Positions 12,927 through 24,380 of a DNA stretch of 64,000 nt are shown here, piece after piece (within the stretch, counting starts at the first letter, position 1; every line of letters begins with the position of its first letter). A model generated the notes under the pieces. The model made no database searches, was not told the DNA's origin, and worked only from the letters and a program-made list of their open reading frames with translations. The position numbers and the translations under genes are program-made. Source of the DNA: Primula veris (taxonomy: Eukaryota; Streptophyta; Magnoliopsida; Ericales; Primulaceae); NCBI GenBank assembly GCA_963682055.1, contig OY821740.1:34616795-34680794 (forward strand), read 5' to 3'.

Positions 12927-14040
12927 TTTCAATATGTTGCTTCGGTTGATTCTCCGATCTTCAAATCTACCTCAAGTTCAATTGATCAAATATTTCTTCC
13001 AATCTACAGAAAAACAAATGTGCTAAAATATTTATAGCTTGAAGGACAAACACTTTTTCCACACTATTGAAACAAATTTAATGATCCCTTTGATCAAAAT
13101 AAAATTTTTTAAACCAATAGGAAATCAAGTAACGCAAATTAACTAGACCTTAATTACATCAATAAAACAAGAAATGCCAAACCCTGAATTCTTTCAAATA
13201 TATGAAAATTTCAAATATACGACAATAATCCACCCTAATCTTCAGAATCACGTAATAACAATACAATGTCTCTAAACGTAATGATATTCAGTGACATCTC
13301 CATGTTTTCAAACCATCCCCAATATTAACATTTCAACTTCCTTTTAAATTGACATAAAGTACAGTCTTACAATATTTATAGCTCAGGTAACAGACAGTGT
13401 TCCATCATTTATTTCTACATCCGTTATAACAACAAAATAAATTACGAAAAATGATATCCAAACCACACAAGTCACTACCTTGGCAATTAACATGAGACCG
13501 AAATTACGCAAAGCCCAAATGTTTTCAAACCCTAAATTAACTCAAATATATGGTAAAATCCATTTTACCACCAATAATTTTCACCAACTTTTCTTAATCA
13601 CAAAACACCATTAAAAGCTCTCAAACCTATATAAAACAGTCTACCAAACAGACTAGTTTAACAAAATTAATCAAACAATTTCTCCAAATCTACGGAAGAT
13701 CGAGTTTCACATACCGTAAATTTCATCAGTAACGATGAATAATATTTTTCTGAACCCTAAACTAGTTTAAATCTACCAATAATAACTCAACAAAAAATGA
13801 ACAAAAATTCACCCCGATTTAATTCCTAATCACATTAACAAGAATAAGATAGAAGTAAGCTCGATTAGTTGTAAATAATGGTAAATAAAAGGTGTGATAA
13901 TAATATTATATAAATTAAAATATTAATGTACCTAAATTAGGCGAATCGCCGAGCTAAAGCACCAGATCTGCTCGAAGTGACGAAATTAATATGAATGTAT
14001 TTAGATCTGATTCAAGATCGAAATGAGAGAAGATCATAAA
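12927..14040 (-). promoter_or_regulatory. 5' leader of the SYP3 gene with a leader intron
   Basis: Upstream of the ATG there is a good acceptor (TTTCTGTAG, exon resuming at 13003) and, about 0.9 kb further, a donor (TTTAG|GTACAT) after 13932. This gives an inferred 5' UTR intron at 13004-13931 and a non-coding first exon from 13932 to about 14000. Promoter DNA upstream (14040-14150) has an (AT)n run and a CT-rich run on the coding strand (GA on plus, about 14124-14140), typical of plant Y-patch promoters. The transcription start is not determined. Confidence 0.6.
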
Positions 14041-15933
14041 ATATATACAATATATGTATATATATATATATATATAAGAGATAAATAAATAGATATATGT
14101 AATATTATGTTGTATAATTCGTCAGAGAGAGAGAGAGAGATTTGTGTGTATGTTGTGACGTTTTTAAGTTTTAAGTTTTAAGTTTATTTACTCCTTGGAG
14201 TTTGGGAAAGTGTGCAAACTACCCCTGAGTTTATTGTATATTTTGTTTTCACTTCTGTTGTTTTGAATTTATGTAACTATTTATTGGGAGAGCACAAATT
14301 ATGATTCTTGTTAGAGCAGTCACAACTGTCTGGCTAAGATGATACTTCATCCGTCCCAAAATATTGAGCATCTATGTATCTACGTGTAATTTTAACCGAC
14401 ATGCAATTATTTCCATGGAGTAACTACGGCTCTATATATTTGTTTGAGAGATCATGCTCTTCTGTATAATAGTAGTAACTACGGTTTGATCAAGATATTG
14501 TATGCAACAAGTGAAACCTCTTATAATAAAAATTTCCATGGAGTGTTTGTAAACAAATTTAATTTGTAGTTCCTTTAGAATAATCTCACTACAAGAAATA
14601 AGGTGTTTAGTGACCGAAATTATTGTTACGATAAAGACAAATTGATAAAGTTTAGAAAAATGTTCCCGATGCTTATTATTGCCTCCGATACTTGGGTAGA
14701 GGCGGATACTTTATGTTAAGGTTTCCTACCCTGAATCTGACTCATCTGAGTCATCCCTGAGTTTCCGTTTTACTGTATAAGGACTATATGATGGGCACAA
14801 GTTACGATCAAGCGGACTTCTTACTAAGTTCTCATGGCTGATGTATGAGATTAAACATGGACACCCATTGGAAATCAAATTTGAGTGTTATAATTTAATT
14901 TTAGCTAAATTCATTAAATAAATTCTGGAATATCTGTCAGAACTCCTAATATTGTTCATGGTTGTAGTTTCGGTTGCAAATTAAAGAAGAAAGCCCAGTT
15001 GTTATCTTCCAATGCCATAGACTTGACGCAGTGATGTAAACGGAAATCACTAGACTGGAAAATTTGGTATCTTATCATGATTCTTCCAAGGACAAGTATA
15101 AGGCCTTGTTTACGGACTACCCTTAATTCGAGATTCTGAATTATCTACAAGTTTTGGTTTTAAGTCCTTAAAGGGTTACATCTTGGTCAGCCAGTAGAAA
15201 ATTCTCAAGCAGACGCATACTCTGTTAGGTACATAAGCTTATAGAACTTTCCGAAATTTTCGATTGTAGCAATCGGTCCCCATAAATCAAAACAAAAGAA
15301 TTATATTTGAATTCCGGTCTCTATAGGTAATAGGATGAAAAAAAATGCTTGGTTCCACAATATCTTAAGGACCTTAGATTTTCACAATTTTATTAGGAGA
15401 GAAGCTGAGTAGTATTTTTTATATGCACTTCTGAAACTTAATTGTAGCTATCTGTACTCGAAACAAAACTAGGAATCATATCTGAATTTCAGCCTCGACA
15501 GTCTACCCCGAACAAACCTTGTTTCTGGCTTTCTGCTACGGTTTGTGACTTTATGAGTATACCAAAGCTAGCCATTATCCATTAATATTTAACCGTATTG
15601 GAAAACTACTACTAAAATGACAAAATAAAATTTCTAAGCTTGTTCTGAAAAAGATAGACTAATGATAATGAATTTTACACTCATGATATGATTATTCAAC
15701 AACAGAAAGAAATCTTAATTAGTTAGAAGTTTAGAACATTGGGTGCTGGATTTGGTTGAGAGAATACTAAAATAACAAGAACAGAAAGACAAAATGTAAT
15801 GTGAAACAACTACCCATGCAAAATGATGCCAGGTTTCTCATGAAATTACTCACAACTGAATGCTATGCCTATGACCACTACAAATTTGTAAACTAAATAT
15901 TCTTGGATATGCTCATATGACATAACGAGGCTT
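14041..15933. other. Gene-poor region upstream of SYP3, with AT/GA microsatellites and CACTA-like trace
   Basis: It contains (AT)n near 14055-14075, a GA run at 14124-14140, and three AAGTTTT units at 14161-14185. At 14589 a CACTACAAGAAA motif matches the usual start of CACTA (En/Spm) transposons, but no matching inverted end was found within a few kb. No gene was recognised on either strand. Confidence 0.4.
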
Positions 15934-16966
15934 TTAGGTGTCGATCTTGCAGATATTTTTAGAGCAAATTTGCAAGCACTTTTCCAACTGTGCTCCATGT
16001 TTTGGTCCTACAAAATAATAGAAAATCTAAATCAGAAGCAGAATTTACAAAAAAGAAGACCATAATACCAAATTAAGTACTGTTATGATAAAGTGTAACG
16101 GAATTTCAAGTGACCCTCGTATAGCTATGCAAATATACTCATATTTAACTTTGATTAGTAAGTACTTATTAGCAATGGACTCCCATGAACTATTTATCTT
16201 TTGAACTCGATCCCCACATTAAATTTTAGAATGGCATAAATTTGCGCTTGTTTGTATATTTAATATAGTTAGTTTTCTTTTCCATGCATTCTCTGATTTT
16301 TTTTATATATAGAGAGCCGAATGCATACCGTTTTATTCTAAATAATTGCAAATTGCTACATTTAATTAACTTAATTATTTGCATAATGTTTCTCTAAATA
16401 TCTTTTCCGTTAACAACTATCTTAAAGGCACAGATAATGACATCATATATGTATCAAAACAAAATTCATCCAAAACGAGCCATGAAGCACAGTTATTCCA
16501 TTTTCGAGTTGATATGGGAGTTGTTCGTAAAAATAGAAAGGGATTAATTATTTTCCGCGTGAAAACTGAGCATTAGTACGATACATTCATATTTTAATGT
16601 CCCGTTAGTATTTTATGGCCGTTCATTGTGGAGATGATATTGTATGACTATGAGTGGTATTATCAACAAAAAGATATGGTTTCTCGTATAACCTGAGAAA
16701 TGTCTTTTGCAATACTTGTACGAGCACCTTAGTTGACATGAATATTGGTGTTTCCGAAAAGATTTAGCACCGCAATTCCCAAGACAATTCGAATAGCAAC
16801 CCATTTTTTGAACTTGGTTGACACCATTTTGAAGCATACAACTATTATAGCACCCTCCCCAACAAGCAAACATGCTTCCTTGTGCATTGATATTGTGTAC
16901 CAACATTATATTTATACCCACAAAAACAATCACAAGCCAAAAATTGCTTCTAAATGTTCCCTCCAT
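15934..16966 (-). CDS. Thionin-like cysteine-rich secreted peptide, two exons
   Basis: Exon 1 is 16693-16966 (ATG 16966-16964) and exon 2 is 15934-16007 (TAA 15936-15934). The intron at 16008-16692 has donor CAG|GTTATA and acceptor TTATTTTGTAG, and the phase matches (274 + 74 nt = 115 residues plus stop). Exon 1 begins with a signal peptide (MEG start, hydrophobic run WLVIVFVGINIMLV, likely cleavage near N-A-Q). The mature part has four cysteine triplets: CWGGCYNSC and CYSNCLGNC (C-x3-C-x3-C), CQLRCSYKYC and, in exon 2, CLQICSKNIC (both C-x3-C-x4-C), 12 cysteines in all. Four such triplets are the plan of plant thionin-like proteins, a seed-plant family of small secreted peptides of mostly unknown role, related by name to antimicrobial thionins. 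Without splicing, exon 1 reads on to 16613 with a hydrophobic tail. Neighbours give no clue to function. Confidence 0.72.
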
Positions 16967-18490
16967 TTCTCTTGAATTAAGGGTTAAAATTATTTTACTC
17001 CTTAAAGTTGTTGTGAGTCAATGCATGCGTTTACCATGCAAGGTTGAGATTTATAGTCTTCAAAAAGGGGAGGAATTGGTTTGAGTTTTTTAGGTTAGGA
17101 AATACCATTGATTTCTTGTTGACTAAAATCCAAAGCTTACTAAGAGTAAAAACTAAAAGAATTAGGTTATGAGTTACTAATATTGGTTCGAAGTCAAAGG
17201 AAAAAAGGACAATATCTAACCAACAAGAACTACACCCCCAACCGGAAAAGAAAAGAGGGGGAAAATATATACCCCACAACTAGTAATTTTTAAGGGGGAT
17301 ATAAACTCGTATAACTTTTGCTCAGGTTGTCAATCAGTTTGGGTAATTTATCACCCGCGGAATGATTTATGAACATATTGATTAAAGGGTTTTGTTAACC
17401 AATGCCTCCGCCGCATCGTTTAGGCATCGAATATGATTTCAAAATCAAATATTTAATACAAATATTAGTTGTATCTAAATTATAATAACATTTCAATATT
17501 AACATTTTTATGCATTTGGTTTGATTTAATAAGAAAATTTGATTAATGTATTACTATAATAAGCAACTTTATGCAAATAACATCAGTGCGGGTCCAAATG
17601 TCCACATCACCTTAGTCGGCCGGAAAACTTTCATCCTTACACATTCGTTCGACAAAAAAAGCTCACCCTCTTGTATAGTCGTTTTTTTTATAAAAAAAAA
17701 AACGGTCCGCCATTCGAGCCGGTCAGCTAGCTTGATTGGCCCAAGGACCGGCTAGCTAGACTCTGAATGGCATACATGTAACATTCTTAATCAATACCAA
17801 GGACACATTGGTTAGCATTTCTATGGACAAAATACGAACCATGATCAGTTCTTAACAATGTAATAATTAATAATTTAGTAATTAACTTGGTAAATGAGTA
17901 CTTATATGTTAGAAGATTAAAGTTTATTTCTCATTCGTCATATGATCCTTAAAATGATGATAAAAAGAAAAACCCTACTCGTCGTTTCGCCTTTGTTGTT
18001 TAGAAGTTGTGTAATCATGGTTTTATTGTGTGATTATATATACTAACTAAATACACAGTAAACAATTTTCATCTACTGTTTTTCTCCGTCAACGGTTTCC
18101 ACGCATTGCATATATACATGAAATACCAAGAAGGCTTTTTCAAAATAAAGTTTATTTTAAAACACATTTCTCCAATTTTGTAATTGGGTTGATTACCGGT
18201 TTCCGGTTGTAATTTACCGTTTTCCAAAGTATTGTAATACTTTTAATTTCTAATAAAAGTTGGTCCGATAAAATAAAAAAAATAAAAAAATCAAGTAACC
18301 CAACAAGGTCAAAAAACTTGATTTTGCTACTTGTCTCGTATTAAAGTACATCTAACAGAAATAAAGGGCTTGAACAGAAATGTACTTAATTGTCTCAACT
18401 CCTAAGTCTCAACCAAAGAGGATAAAAACTTCACAGGAAAATATTTTACGGAGTAAAACACACAAAAAAAACTCGTAATCCTATTATAAG
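16967..18490. other. Intergenic region upstream of the thionin-like gene
   Basis: It should contain the promoter of the minus-strand thionin-like gene in its first few hundred bases. Around 17640-17760 there are short inverted motifs (AACGG, GCCGGT/ACCGGC, GCTAGCT repeats), but no defined element. The open frames at 17031-17279 and 17546-17755 look like chance. Confidence 0.4.
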
Positions 18491-18544
18491 TGTGACGACC
18501 CAGATTTCCAGGATGGAAATTCTGTGGTGCGGTGTTGTGCGTCA

Positions 18545-18588
18545 GTCCCACATCGCCCAGATATGAGAGTACCCGTGTGGTATATGAG
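18545..18588 (+). promoter_or_regulatory. USE-like and TATA-like elements upstream of the LTR 5S domain
   Basis: GTCCCACATCG at 18545-18555 matches the plant snRNA upstream sequence element consensus RTCCCACATCG at every position. TATATGAG begins at 18581, 25 bp after it. If the 5S domain starts near 18611, the TATA sits at about -30 and the USE at about -66. The same pair recurs at 18946-18956 and 18982 in the 3' LTR. Function is inferred only. Confidence 0.6.
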
Positions 18589-18610
18589 CTTAAAGATCCA
18601 TTTCCTATTA

Positions 18611-18730
18611 ACAAGGCCTTTTAAAGCCGTGCGGCACAACAGCGAGGACGGAACTCCACAGTTAAGCGTGTTTAGCTTGGAGTAGTACCAGGATGGGTGA
18701 CCCCCCTGGGAAGTTGTGCCAAAGCGGACA
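18611..18730 (+). ncRNA. 5S rRNA-like domain in Cassandra copy 1, 5' LTR
   Basis: The core aligns with plant 5S rRNA: GAACTCC-CAGTTAAGCGTG (box A), GAGTAGTACCAGGATGGGTG (intermediate element and box C), then ACC and CCTGGGAAGT. The 5' end was set by counting 40 bases back from GAACTCC as in 5S rRNA. The outer arms have diverged, and no T4 terminator follows directly. It is known that Cassandra LTRs carry such 5S domains; this is not an rDNA 5S gene. Confidence 0.85.
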
Positions 18731-18891
18731 ATATTGTTGATACGGGCGTGACGGTTCGGTCCGTAGGGCCGGGTCGTTACAGATGGTATCAGAGCCTCTA
18801 TATGGCCGGAAATGTGGAGACTAGCACGTGTGTGTGGACCCCTGTAGGACGACGTGCCCGACGAGGACGTCGTGCCTAAAGGGAGGGTGAT

Positions 18892-19182
18892 TGTGACGAC
18901 CCAGATTTCCAGGATGGAAATTCTGTGGTGCGGTGTTGTGCGTCAGTCCCACATCGCCCAGATATGAGAGTACCCGTGTGGTATATGAGCTTAAAGATCC
19001 ATTTCCTATTAACAAGGCCTTTTAAAGCCGTGCGGCACAACAGCGAGGACGGAACTCCACAGTTAAGCGTGCTTAGCTTGGAGTAGTACCAGGATGGGTG
19101 ACCCCCCTGGGAAGTTGTGCCAAAGCGGACAATATTGTTGATACGGGCGTGACGGTTCGGTCCGTAGGGCCGGGTCGTTACA
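18892..19182 (+). repeat. 3' LTR of Cassandra copy 1
   Basis: 291 bp, identical to the 5' LTR except for one base in the 5S box A region. Confidence 0.97.
19012..19131 (+). ncRNA. 5S rRNA-like domain in Cassandra copy 1, 3' LTR
   Basis: Same domain as in the 5' LTR, with C instead of T in GCGTGCTTAGC, which is the 5S consensus base at that place. Confidence 0.85.
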
Positions 19183-19976
19183 ATAAGATTGCTCATAATA
19201 TATATAATCGGTTTTACCTATGTTTAATCCTGTAATGTACAGGTCAACTTCTAATTCCAACATGGTCATATTAAATCAGCACAGGTCAAAGGTGTATAAG
19301 AAGCAGTATTAATGATAAAAATAGCATATGTTTTTCAAGTTATACAAAGTTTCAGGACTAGTTATATAAAGTGGTGGGCCATATTAGCGATCGATATATA
19401 TATTGACAAGTTTCAAGACTAGTTAAGTTATAGGACTTTCACAGTTAGATTGAAGATAAACATACTAATTAATATTTTGTTTTACCTTACAGAAGAAAAG
19501 GCGTAACTGACGAATTTATTTTAAAAGTATTTAGTTCCGATTTTTTAAGTTCAATTGGTAAAATACAAGTAAAAGGATGAGAATATAGCACATTTTCATT
19601 ATGTCTTTCAAAACAAAAAGTAGTATAAGATTCATTTTACTCGATTAGCATGTAACGAGGTTTAAGTGAGAAACTGGAAAAAAACATGAATCGACAGATG
19701 GATAACTTGCAATCATTTCAAAAACAAAAAAAAATTACCAACGTAACACGCAAATGACTCGATAGTAGAAAATGATATTTGAACATTAAAATATGTATAT
19801 TACCACCAAACAAACTATACATACTACCTCGGGATCATGTACTGTACAAAGGCTAACAAAAGAGACCCTAATAGCCCTTACACGGGCGGTAATTTTCCAT
19901 ATTGATCCATCTTCGAGAAATATGGCAATTCCAAAACCCACATTGTCGATGCCTTCAATAAAAGTATAACCGATTC
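19183..19976. other. Short intergenic region between Cassandra copy 1 and the RING gene
   Basis: About 0.8 kb of AT-rich DNA that includes the 3' UTR of the minus-strand RING gene at its right end. Nothing else was recognised. Confidence 0.4.
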
Positions 19977-22900
19977 TTACAACACATTCACATTAAAGTT
20001 ATTTTGCACTCTAACTTCACTTGTTTGGAAGGTGGAATTTGTTCCTGGGCTTGAACTCAAATGGCTCTCACCAACTTCACCTTTGCAAAGGGGACACAAA
20101 GCATTGATCTTCAACCACTTGTCGACGCATTCCTTATGGAAGAAATGTGAGCATGGAAGCTCTCTTAACTCGTCGTTGTTTGCATATTTAGCCAAGCAAA
20201 TGCAGCAAACCTGGTAAAAAGATAAACCAACCATTAACAGGAAAATCTAGGCTGTTTTTTTAAAACATAAAGAACAGGAAGTTTATTTAGCTGGTTCCAA
20301 AATAGTTTTTGGAGAATGCTTTTACCCTGCAAAAAATTGTTTCCTCGGGTTCATTTTTTATGTTTTTGGTATGAGAAAATCCAATCGACTTCGAAAAAAG
20401 AACCTTGGTTGAGATTTAAGTAGCATTAGATCTTCACCATACCTGGTATTTGGGAAAATTGATTCGACTATGATTTACACGTGCTGAATTTTATGCTGAA
20501 CTGTGTGTAGAAAGAACATTCACAGAATAAAAGATAGTCTCAGCTTTTTAATCTTGAGTGGAGAGCATCTAAAACTAAAAGAACTACAAGTATTGTTGTA
20601 CTTAGCATCATTGTTTTTTCTTTATGAGCTATCATCAATTTTTTATCACATTCTACTGGTAAAGTTTTGAAATAATCTTGAAATTACATTTATGACCACA
20701 CCCTGTGTATGAAAAACAGTTTGAGTTCCAGTTCTTCTGCTTTAAATCCGAACTCAAAATCGTTAACAGATTTATGTCACAAACACAGGTTTTGATCTAC
20801 TTTTAACAAGGAATGCCACAACTTAAGACATATGTTCACGGTAATTGCAGATCAAAGCTTGAAATAAAGCATCCCGCATCCATTTGCAGTTTTTAAAGGG
20901 ATGATCTAACAAATACACTGCTAACTATGGAATTAAGCTTGAAAAAACTGTTGTGTACTAAAACAAATTCTATGACCAAACGCATAATAGAATACTTGGC
21001 TTCTTAACTAAGCATGGTTTTTGTAGAAAAAGAATACAAAGATTTCAAACCAATTCGCCAACGAAGCACCTTTCGATACATGATTTGAAATCCAAAACAG
21101 TTTTCAACAACGTATAAAACTTAAAAACAGTAAAGCAGCAACCAAAACAATGGGACACTGAAATGATCACCAAAAATAAGAAAATAACTTACCGCGTCTT
21201 CTCCGGATATGACACGTTCCTTTTCTGTTCCAGCCGCAACAACCCCACCTTCAACTGTTGCTGAGTTGTTATCTCTACCACCAGCATTACTTGTTTTCTT
21301 TATCTTAAATTTGTAAGTGGGTAGAGAATTTATTGATTCTGATGTAGCACCTCTATTTTGATTATTATCCTCTCTAAACCCCAAGACGGAAAGAATACAA
21401 GGCAGGCAGCAGCAGATTGTGGCACACAGAATAAACGGCATTGCATATCCAATACAGCTAAATGCAAGAAAAACTATACACAGCCTGGATTTTGAAAAAA
21501 ATTGCATCAGTAAGGAGAGCATCCAACATATTGCTTTGCTAGGTTGTATATCAAAAATATAAAAGAAACTTTTTCGATAGATGTATAAAATGTTTTTGTT
21601 TTCCTGTACTGGGTGTTGTGAAAAGTAATGGGGAGTAGCGTGAACGTACAAAAAAGTACACCTTTATGAATTATGAGAGAGGTACCAAACTCAATACTTT
21701 TCATAATTATCCTCTTGTTTGTTTATTTTTTGCAAAAGCATACACTTTGGGGTAAAATCAAACAACATTTTATTTTTTGCACTTTAGAGTAAAAAAAGAG
21801 TAAATCAACTGGGTAACCAAACAAGCCTGTATGGTGCAAGCATTGGAGAAAGGAATATGGAGTGAAATTAATGACTTTGCTTTTACATATGCGAGTAGAG
21901 TTTACAGAATGATATTTCCTTAGTAGCTCTTTCTCATGACTAATACTTGTGGCAAAACCTAGCATTGTGTTGAATCTAAAATTACGGGATTCTATAAAGA
22001 ATATGAGTTAGCCGTATTAAGTTTCGATTACCTATAGAGGTTGGGAGCCTCGGAAGAGGAAGAGTGCCCTCCAAATATCCAAACATTCCCAACAACAAAC
22101 CACACAGCAAAGAAGCAATCTAACGCCATCTTAAAGTACTCCACAAGTTCTTTAAGCCTGCAAAAAAAACGAAGACGTAGGTATTATTTCCAATGTCCGC
22201 ATTTTCATTTCACACGCTTAGGAGAATTATAAAAAAGCAAGGATAAGAGCAGTAGTATCAGCGAGCACTGTCTTTGACCTAAGTACAGGAAAAGTTAAGA
22301 ATAGATTGAAGAAAAAACATTTCCAAAAATGGTGCTCCATATAGTAACCAAAGAGGCCACGGACTGTAATACAAAAGTGCAAGCAACTAGCCTGTAACTC
22401 AAGATAAGTTTCCATCTCAACAGTTTCGTGATGATGACACAGCCATGCAAGGAATGCTATAACATAGCCAAATTACTAAGCCCACGTGACATGTTACGAA
22501 CACTTTTATTCAACTCCAATTATTTCACAGTTTAATCATATATAAGAGAAAAGTAAACAAACCAAAAAAGCATGATGGACCAAAAGAATACTTAAACTTC
22601 AATATGAAAATAGGATGTAAGAAAGAAAAAGAAATAAGACAAAGACGTTTACCAAATAGACGTTTCGTTAAGGTTTTAAGTCCTTTCCCAATCAAGATTA
22701 CATTAGAGGTATAAAAAATAGAAACCCTCTGGGATAGTACATCTAAATATACACGAATTCATACAACTATATACATGAGTCCATGACGACATGGGTCAAT
22801 AGTAACTCAGCCTTTTACAAAAATAAATAGCAATAATTCTTACTGTGTGCATGCGTTGATCAATGGACATTATATGGAGCTGCATCTAGTGCTTCTCTGA

Positions 22901-24380
22901 CAAAATTCCTAGCCGGAAAGAGGTGTTCGATTTAATGCTGACATAGTAATTGTCACTCAAAATTTATTTTCATATGCTATTGAAATTTTTCGGCATCGAG
23001 CAAGTAAGTCTTTCTGTCTTTAATGAATGAAATAGCATGAAGAAAAACAGTATCATCAAATTAGTGGCCAAGTAAATCCTTTCAAAATCATCTTACAATA
23101 GCTTTCCCATATCTTTGTAATATTACCCCTGAATTGTTCATTAACCACAATGAACACCTATTATTCTCTCTTAAAAGTAAGAAATTGTGATATTTATTAA
23201 AAACAAATATGCATAACTGAGGAGAAAAGGTCCATGAGGGATGAGGAAATTAACACTTCTAAGTCTGCTATACTTTAACTAATTCTACAGCAAGCAGGAT
23301 GAAACAAACTGGGAAACTGGGACGAAGAGTTTGCTATATCTCCCATTTATCATTATATAAAGGCCCCTATCAGTTATTACTACCATTGCTAAAGCCTTTT
23401 CACAAGGAGAGAGTTGGTAGTTAATTTGAATCACAAATATATAGGAACCGCAAAAAACTATGACAGACATCACCTAATATGATACACCCACTTCCAATCA
23501 TCTTCATCTACGAAGGCTGTAACAGTCAATGTAACACACACAATAAACTAGAACAATACTATAACCTTTTCAAACAATTATAAACTATATATTTACAACT
23601 ATATTAACATAAAATTCGTCTATAAATATTGAAACAGGCTCAAATCCAACAGTCCAACACAACTAACCATGTGAATATAAAATGTCACCTATAGATATAG
23701 AATAACAATAATTAAAGTTATAATCTGACATATTTTCTCATGTAAGAAAAAGAACCCCGAAAGAAACTGAAAGCATACCTTGGATTTGGAACCCTTACAA
23801 TATGAGAACCTCTAAAGTTTGAACCTAAGGGCTGACCATTTCTCTCCGAGGTCCTCGAATTAGAGAGAGAAGATAAAGAGCTGTTCTGTACAGACCCTTG
23901 ACGATTCTGAGAAGAACCATTATCAGGATTTTGGATACGATAATGCCAACGCCAATACAAAAGAGGAATCGTCGCAGCACAACCAGAAGCATAACCAACT
24001 ATCCAACCAAACAAAGGGGCACGAGTATGTTCATGTTTCGACAGAGACAAGACAATAACAGCTGTGACAATCTGACAAACCGTTAAAACTAGTTCAAATA
24101 AAATCCATGTTCCGGAATTTAGAGGGCGACTTCTTCTTCGATTATTTCCCTCCCTTCTGATAGACGACGAGTTTACTGAATTTGATCCGTTTGATAAAGA
24201 TGGTGCGATTTGGGAAACTGTGTTGTTTGGTAAATGAGACGAACTGGACGAGGAAGCTTCTGCACTAGATCTTATGTCGATGATGTGTTCACAATTCCTG
24301 TGGGTTTCTACTCGATCCATCACGAAGTTGGTTTGTTTGGTTTTAGTTTTACGAAGAAATCTCGGTATGAAAATGGCCAT
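19977..24380 (-). CDS. Membrane-anchored RING-H2 E3 ubiquitin ligase (At4g11680/At1g63170-like), complete
   Basis: Exons in coding order: 23779-24380, 22032-22157, 21193-21484 and 19977-20210 (TAA 19979-19977), all GT-AG and in phase, giving 417 residues from the first ATG. A second in-frame ATG at 24320-24318 (start of M-D-R-V-E-T) fits the family N-terminus and may be the real start (397 residues). After a Ser/Asn-rich N-terminus there are membrane segments: WILFELVLTVCQIVTAVIVL, LFGWIVGYASGCAATIPLLY, FFAVWFVVGNVWIFG (exon 2), and in exon 3 VFLAFSCIGYAMPFILC continuing into a Cys-rich strip. The last exon holds the RING-H2: CCICLAKY, then ELPCSHFFHKECVDKWL and CPLC, a C3H2C3 arrangement. 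From the family it is a membrane-bound E3; its substrate is unknown. Confidence in family is high, in exact start moderate. Confidence 0.93.

Larger units (their letters stand above)
18491..18781 (+). repeat. 5' LTR of Cassandra copy 1
   Basis: 291 bp from TGTGACGACC to GTTACA. It holds USE-like, TATA-like and 5S-like parts in that order. Confidence 0.97.
18491..19182 (+). mobile_element. Cassandra TRIM retrotransposon, complete, with 5S-RNA domain in LTRs (copy 1)
   Basis: Two 291-bp LTRs (18491-18781 and 18892-19182), both TG...CA ended, enclose a 110-bp interior. The interior has a primer-binding site TGGTATCAGAGCC (18784-18796, complementary to initiator tRNA-Met) and a purine tract AAAGGGAGGGTGAT (18878-18891). 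The element is flanked by the 5-bp target duplication ATAAG (18486-18490 and 19183-19187). It has no coding capacity, so it depends on enzymes of other elements. The LTRs differ at one position by eye (T versus C in the 5S-like box A), which points to a recent insertion. The 5S rRNA-like segment in the LTR is the defining mark of Cassandra elements. Confidence 0.97.

Noticed and set aside
14589..14760. Complete CACTA transposon
   Set aside because: Only a CACTACAAGAAA start is visible; no matching inverted end or target duplication was found.
18611..18730. Genomic 5S rRNA gene
   Set aside because: The outer arms differ from 5S rRNA, there is no T-run terminator, and it sits inside an LTR with target duplications, so it is a Cassandra domain.
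18697..19269. Several open frames over Cassandra copy 1
   Set aside because: They are read through the non-coding LTR and 5S-like sequence, repeat in both LTRs, and match no protein.
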